17,394 nucleotides of DNA from positions 1 to 17,394 of the forward strand of contig NZ_JBEXCV010000171.1 of the NCBI RefSeq assembly GCF_040605455.1. Direction: 5' to 3'. This stretch comes from Embleya sp040605455. GTDB taxonomy: Bacteria > Actinomycetota > Actinomycetes > Streptomycetales > Streptomycetaceae. The notes beneath the pieces are model-generated. The model was not told the origin of the DNA, ran no database searches, and saw only the letters and a list, made by a program, of their open reading frames with translations. Position 1 is the stretch's first letter, and every line of letters begins with the position of its first letter. Position numbers and translations under genes: made by a program. Of the stretch, positions 13,741 to 17,394 are shown one piece after another.

Positions 13741-13965
13741 GCACCACGCGGCTGAGCACCACGCGGCTGAGCACCACGCGGCTGGGCACGACGCCGCAGG
13801 CACGACACCGCGGGGCACCACACGGCTGAGCACGGCACGGACAGCCGAGCACCGCACGGCCGACCACACAAACGGTCGAGCACCGCACGACCGAGCACCG
13901 CAGGACGGCCGAACCCCACCCGGCTGAGCACCACCCGGCCGGGCCGACACACACGAAGCCGAGCA
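13736..13965. repeat. Degenerate minisatellite with 15-bp period
   Basis: The unit GCTGAGCACCACGCG is repeated exactly at 13736-13750, 13751-13765 and 13766-13780. It continues with increasing divergence and length change (GCTGGGCACGACGCC, GCTGAGCACGGCACGGA, CCGAGCACCGCACGG, TCGAGCACCGCACGA, GCTGAGCACCACCCG, CCGAGCACCACGCAC) up to the terminator. The first copy includes the xdhC stop codon. Confidence 0.85.
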
Positions 13966-13976
13966 CCACGCACACG

Positions 13977-14013
13977 AAGGAGCCCGCCACGCGAATCGCG
14001 CGGCGGGCTCCTT
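13977..14013. terminator. Bidirectional terminator between convergent operons
   Basis: AAGGAGCCCGCC (13977-13988) and GGCGGGCTCCTT (14002-14013) are exact inverted repeats. Inside, CGCG-AAT-CGCG extends the stem after one mismatch, giving a hairpin of 12 + 4 bp with a three-base loop. A-rich and T-rich ends suit both strands. It lies 13 bp after the DUF1116 stop. Confidence 0.9.
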
Positions 14014-14025
14014 GCGTCACATACC

Positions 14026-15447
14026 TCAGCCGATCGGCGGGGCCGCCTCGGCCAGCGCCTCGATCGCGGCGACGAAGCAGTCCGCCGGCGGGGTCACCAG
14101 GCCCGCGCCGACCTGGCCGGTGCCCGCGACCTTGCCGGCGATGCCGGTGTTGATCTGCGGCAGGATGCCGGTGCGCACCACCTTGGTCACGTCGATCCCG
14201 GTCGGTGTGCCGCGGAAGTCCAGCACCGGGATCTGGTAGGCCGGGTTCTCCGCGAGGGTGATCTCGTACATCCGCCGGGTCGCGGCCAGCGCGTCGTCCA
14301 CCTCGCCGCCGATGAACCGCACGATCGCCGGCGCCGCGGCCATCGCGAAGCCGCCGATGCCCGCGGTCTCGGTGATCGCCGAGTCGCCGATGTCCGGGTT
14401 GGCGTCGTCCGGGCCGTACGCGCCCAGGTACAGGCCGTCCGGGACCTCGGCGGGGCCGGTGTACCAACGGTCGCCGGTGCCGGAGACCTGGATGCCGAAG
14501 TCGGTGCCGTTGCGGGCCATGGCCACCACAAGAGAGGAGCCGGGCACATCGCGCCCCGCGTCCATCGCCAGTTTGCAGGCGGGCATGTCCAGGTTCAGGA
14601 AGAAGTGGTCGTTGCCGCCGACGAAGCGGGCCGCCTCGGCGATGTCCGAGGTCGGCGCGCCGCTGTCGATCATGTTCGGCAGCAGTTCGCGCAGCAGCAT
14701 CAGGGTGCCGGCGCGGTTGCGGTTGTGGCCCTCGTCGCCCATCTGCAACATCTGCGCGATGATCGCCCGGATGTCGATCGGCTCGCCCACGCGCACCGCC
14801 GCGCGCAGCAGCGGGCCCAGCACCGTCGACATCCAACGCAGCCGGTCGATCACCTCGGGTCCGTACGCGCCGTAGCGCAGCACCTTGCCCAGGCCCTCGT
14901 TCAGCGAGCACCACGCGCGGGTGCCGTGGGTGGTGTCCTCCAGTTCGAACATCCACATCGACGGGCTGACCACGCCCGCCATCGGCCCCACCGCGTGGTG
15001 GTGATGGCACGAGTCCAGTTCGGCGTGGCCCTCGGCGAGGAACTTCTCCGCCGCCTCGGGCGAGTCGGCCAGGCCCTCGAAGAGCACCGCGCCGATCAGC
15101 GCGCCGCGCATCGGCCCCGAAGCCCGGGCCCAGTCGATGGGCGGTCCGGCGTGCCGGAACTGGCCGGCCGTCAGGCCCAGCGCCTCGCTCGCGGGCTTGA
15201 CGTCCACCAGGTGCGGTGTGGACGCCAGGACCCGCTCGATCGCCACCTTGTTGGCCGCCTCGCGGCGCGCGTCGGCCAGCACCGTGGCCAGCGCGTCGGC
15301 GGTACCGGGCAGCGGCGGGCGCCAGTCGACGGCGGTCACCGGTACGGCCTGGGCGGCCAGCGCGTCGGCGAGCAGTTCGGCGCCGACGGTCACCACCGAC
15401 GGGTCGCGGGTCAGCAGCGCGCTGCCTCGGGGGTTGGGAGCACTCAC
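14026..15447 (-). CDS. DUF1116 family protein (YlbE/AllG-like), probable oxamate carbamoyltransferase subunit
   Basis: The product (473 aa) is a full-length DUF1116 protein. Recognisable blocks are MRGALIGAVLFEGLADSPEA, a CHHHHAVGPMAG motif (C147, H148-151), MWMFELEDTTHGTRAWCSLN, EGHNRNRAGTLMLLRELLP, GGNDHFFLNLDMPACKLAMD and AMARNGTDFGIQVSGTGDRW. The His-rich block is a plausible metal or catalytic site. In E. coli the homologue YlbE sits with FdrA and YlbF in the allantoin region, and the trio has been linked to oxamate carbamoyltransferase activity. The GTG at 15445-15447 overlaps the FdrA stop as GTGA, so translation is coupled. It is the last gene of the minus-strand operon. Confidence 0.87.
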   Translation of the reverse strand: MSAPNPRGSALLTRDPSVVTVGAELLADALAAQAVPVTAVDWRPPLPGTADALATVLADARREAANKVAIERVLASTPHLVDVKPASEALGLTAGQFRHAGPPIDWARASGPMRGALIGAVLFEGLADSPEAAEKFLAEGHAELDSCHHHHAVGPMAGVVSPSMWMFELEDTTHGTRAWCSLNEGLGKVLRYGAYGPEVIDRLRWMSTVLGPLLRAAVRVGEPIDIRAIIAQMLQMGDEGHNRNRAGTLMLLRELLPNMIDSGAPTSDIAEAARFVGGNDHFFLNLDMPACKLAMDAGRDVPGSSLVVAMARNGTDFGIQVSGTGDRWYTGPAEVPDGLYLGAYGPDDANPDIGDSAITETAGIGGFAMAAAPAIVRFIGGEVDDALAATRRMYEITLAENPAYQIPVLDFRGTPTGIDVTKVVRTGILPQINTGIAGKVAGTGQVGAGLVTPPADCFVAAIEALAEAAPPIG

Positions 15448-16922
15448 GCGTCGAGCCCTTCTACGATCGCCACGGCGCGCCGGGCGGCCTCGGCATTGGA
15501 CAGGTGGACCTCGGCGCCGGCGGCGGTCAGCGTGCGGGCCTGGGCCTGAAGGTCCTGCGGGTCCAGGTCGGTGCCGCACAGCGAGATCAGTACGGTGGGC
15601 GGGTTCGGCCCGGCCGCACGCAGTACCTCGGCCAAGTCGGCGGCCGGATCCGGGTGCGCGCCGTGTCCGAGTACGACGTCCAGGAGCAGTACGGCGCAGG
15701 CCGGGTCGGCCAGTTCCTCGGCGAGTCGCTCCAGGCGCAGGCTCGGGTCGATCATCGGGTGCGGCCGGCCCGCGGTCAGGCCGTCGTCGCCGAAGTCGAT
15801 CATCAGGTGCCCGGCGGCGCGCAGATCCGCGGGCAGCGCCCAGTCGGCGCGCAGCGGGATGTTGGACGCGATCGGTCCGAGCCGGTCGGCGGCGATGATC
15901 ATCGCCTCGTCGCACAGCGTGCCGCCGCAGAACAGCCCACGCAGCGCACCGGTGCGGGTGGGCGTCGCCTGCTCGGGTCGCCACACCTGGTCCTGGACAC
16001 CGGGGTGTGCGATGGCGGCCAGTGCCTTGGTCGCGGCGGCGGTCAGGTCGTCGCGGCCCTGTCCGAGGAAGGCCAGCTGCACCGGTGTGGAAAGAGTCGC
16101 GGCGTAACGCTCGACCTCGGCCGCTACCGCTTCGGCGGGCGGCTTGGAGACCACCACGATCAACTCGGTGGCCGGGTCGGCGTCCAGCATCGCCAGTGCC
16201 TGGAGCGTCGAGCGCGCGCCGACCGCCTCGCTCAGGTCGCGTCCGCCCACGCCCAGGCAGTGGGTGACGCCGCTGCCGGCCGCGTGCAGCAGGCACATCA
16301 GTTCCTGCGATCCGGTGCCGGAGGCGGCCACGATGCCGATCGGGCCCGGGCGCACCGAGTTGGCGAAGCCGAGGCCGACGCCGCCCACCAGCGCGGTGCC
16401 GCAGTCGGGGCCCATCACCAGGAGTCCGCGTTCGCGGCCGACGTCCTTGAGTCGGATCTCCTGCTCGACGGGCACGTTGTCACTGAAGATCAGCACGTCC
16501 AGGCCGGCTTCGAGGGCGTCCATCGCCTCGGCGAACGCGTGCGGCCCGGGCACCGAGACCAGGGCCAGGCTCGCGCCGGGCGTGGCGCCCGCGGCGGTAC
16601 GGATCGTGCGCGGCGGGACACCGGCGGCGGAGCCGATCCCGGTGCCGCCGCCGGTGGACAGCACGAGGGCTTCTTCGAGCACCTCGCGGGCCCGCCGCAG
16701 CGCGTCCTCGTCGTCGGCCCGGATCGCCACGATCAGGTCGTTGGGTCCGGCGCCGTCGGGGGTTTCGAAGCCCATGCCCGCCAACAGGCCGACGTTGAGT
16801 TCCGTTGCCATGGCGACGAGCGCCTTGGTCACCCCGTCCACCGCGGATACCGATCGGCTCACCTGCATCAGGCTGACCGAGTCTCGGTATGTTCCGCGGC
16901 GCAGCTCAAGCGCGCTGCTCAC
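15444..16922 (-). CDS. fdrA: FdrA family protein (acyl-CoA synthetase-like fold)
   Basis: The product (492 aa) matches FdrA, related to the NDP-forming succinyl/acyl-CoA synthetases. An N-terminal part carries YRDSVSLMQVSR and MATELNVGLLAGMGF. The central CoA-binding-like domain has DNVPVEQEIRLKDVGRERGL, MGPDCGTALVGG (170-181), GIVAASGTGSQELMCLLHAA (196-215) and LGVGGRDLSE. A C-terminal part includes GLFCGGTLCDEAM and HPMIDPSLRLERL. It is shorter than E. coli FdrA (about 555 aa) but complete at both ends. It is expected to work with the DUF1116 and DUF2877 proteins, proposed to split carbamoyl-oxamate into oxamate and carbamoyl phosphate. The GTG at 16920-16922 is preceded by AAGGAAGGAG with about six bases spacing and overlaps the upstream gene by 17 bp. 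Confidence 0.9.
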   Translation of the reverse strand: MSSALELRRGTYRDSVSLMQVSRSVSAVDGVTKALVAMATELNVGLLAGMGFETPDGAGPNDLIVAIRADDEDALRRAREVLEEALVLSTGGGTGIGSAAGVPPRTIRTAAGATPGASLALVSVPGPHAFAEAMDALEAGLDVLIFSDNVPVEQEIRLKDVGRERGLLVMGPDCGTALVGGVGLGFANSVRPGPIGIVAASGTGSQELMCLLHAAGSGVTHCLGVGGRDLSEAVGARSTLQALAMLDADPATELIVVVSKPPAEAVAAEVERYAATLSTPVQLAFLGQGRDDLTAAATKALAAIAHPGVQDQVWRPEQATPTRTGALRGLFCGGTLCDEAMIIAADRLGPIASNIPLRADWALPADLRAAGHLMIDFGDDGLTAGRPHPMIDPSLRLERLAEELADPACAVLLLDVVLGHGAHPDPAADLAEVLRAAGPNPPTVLISLCGTDLDPQDLQAQARTLTAAGAEVHLSNAEAARRAVAIVEGLDA

Positions 16923-17394
16923 GGGCGCTCCTTCCTTCGGGGTACGGGAGTTCGGTTCCGTCGCCGAGCCCGTGCGGGGCTGCGGCCACGGCTGGTACGG
17001 CGCCTGCGTCGGCCGCCTCGGCCCCGGCCAGGACGCCGTGGGCGAGGTCCGCGCCGGAGGTGTGTCCCACCGTCAGCAGGTGGTGCAGGCGAGGCAGTAC
17101 GTCGGTGCCGCGGCCCACCGCGCCGATCAGATCGACCAGTTGCGCGCAGCCGTCGCCGCGGGCGGCGTGGCCGAGCAGTGCGGCGGACAGGTCGGTGGTG
17201 CGGCCGCGGGCGTGTGCCGCGACGCGTGCGCCGAGGATGTCCGCACGCCGGCCGCCGGTCGGTTCGGGGTCCAGTAGGCGCTGCGCGAGCAGGAAGCCGC
17301 ACAGGGCGTCGTCGCCGCTGGGGGTCAGGCCCGGGCCCAGGCCGATCAGGCGCAGCGCGGCGGCGCCGGCCCGCTCGTGGTCGGTCGCCGCGTA
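16906..17394 (-). CDS. DUF2877 family protein (YlbF/AllH-like), partial
   Basis: Only the last 162 residues are present; the start lies beyond the right edge. The diagnostic motif LIGLGPGLTPSGDDALCGFL is complete, followed by GRRADILGARVAAHARGRTT, LSAALLGHAARG and the conserved C-terminal block LHHLLTVGHTSGADLAHGVL with an AGAEAA continuation. This is the DUF2877 signature, and the E. coli member YlbF is encoded with FdrA and YlbE. Its TGA at 16906-16908 lies inside the FdrA gene (17-bp overlap), so the two are translationally coupled. The tail after the conserved block (about 35 residues) is low-complexity. It is presumably the third subunit or an assembly partner of the carbamoyltransferase. 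Confidence 0.88.
   Translation of the reverse strand, partial: YAATDHERAGAAALRLIGLGPGLTPSGDDALCGFLLAQRLLDPEPTGGRRADILGARVAAHARGRTTDLSAALLGHAARGDGCAQLVDLIGAVGRGTDVLPRLHHLLTVGHTSGADLAHGVLAGAEAADAGAVPAVAAAPHGLGDGTELPYPEGRSAREQRA

Noticed and set aside
13736..13965. Possible CRISPR array.
   Set aside because: The copies are contiguous 15-mers without spacers, and no cas gene is nearby.

Overview
The window is very GC-rich DNA from a filamentous actinobacterium. A Streptomycetales member (Streptomyces, Kitasatospora or Embleya type) fits best. The evidence is the GC-biased third codon position, frequent GTG starts, GTGA stop/start overlaps, an LAETG class-E-type sortase signal, an R61-like DD-peptidase, and the divergent LysR-SBD/DUF5997 gene pair.

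Left part (1-2553): a minus-strand group reads LAETG cell-wall protein, near-perfect palindrome, SigE-family ECF sigma factor, then a GTGA-coupled downstream gene cut by the window edge. Next to it, on the plus strand, lies an MHS-type MFS transporter that has lost its N-terminal third.

Middle part (2603-10378): this region is a patchwork of singletons. It holds a LysR substrate-binding-domain protein without HTH and, divergent from it, a DUF5997 gene; both look leaderless. Then come a conserved phosphatase-annotated protein, a LuxR HTH stub, an ABM-fold monooxygenase-like protein, a 16-G homopolymer, a secreted R61-like DD-peptidase/beta-lactamase-fold hydrolase, a FUSC-type membrane protein and an orphan AbiEii-like nucleotidyltransferase-fold protein. 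The middle part ends with a wrecked histidine kinase/response regulator pair. With the MHS fragment, the window contains at least three decayed loci.

Right part (10554-17394): two convergent operons form the most coherent unit. The plus-strand operon encodes a MoxR/CoxD-type AAA+ ATPase, a CoxE-type VWA protein and XdhC/CoxI, a maturation set for molybdenum hydroxylases such as xanthine dehydrogenase or CO dehydrogenase. The minus-strand operon encodes DUF2877 (partial), FdrA and DUF1116, the trio that in E. coli (ylbF, fdrA, ylbE) belongs to the allantoin-degradation region and has been linked to oxamate carbamoyltransferase. My inference is a purine-catabolism locus in which Mo-enzyme maturation and the final carbamoyl-transfer step are encoded side by side. 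The two operons meet at a 15-bp-period minisatellite followed by a strong bidirectional terminator. No catalytic Mo-hydroxylase subunit or carbamate kinase is visible inside the window.

I did not identify a defence island, CRISPR array, prophage, IS element or tRNA gene.
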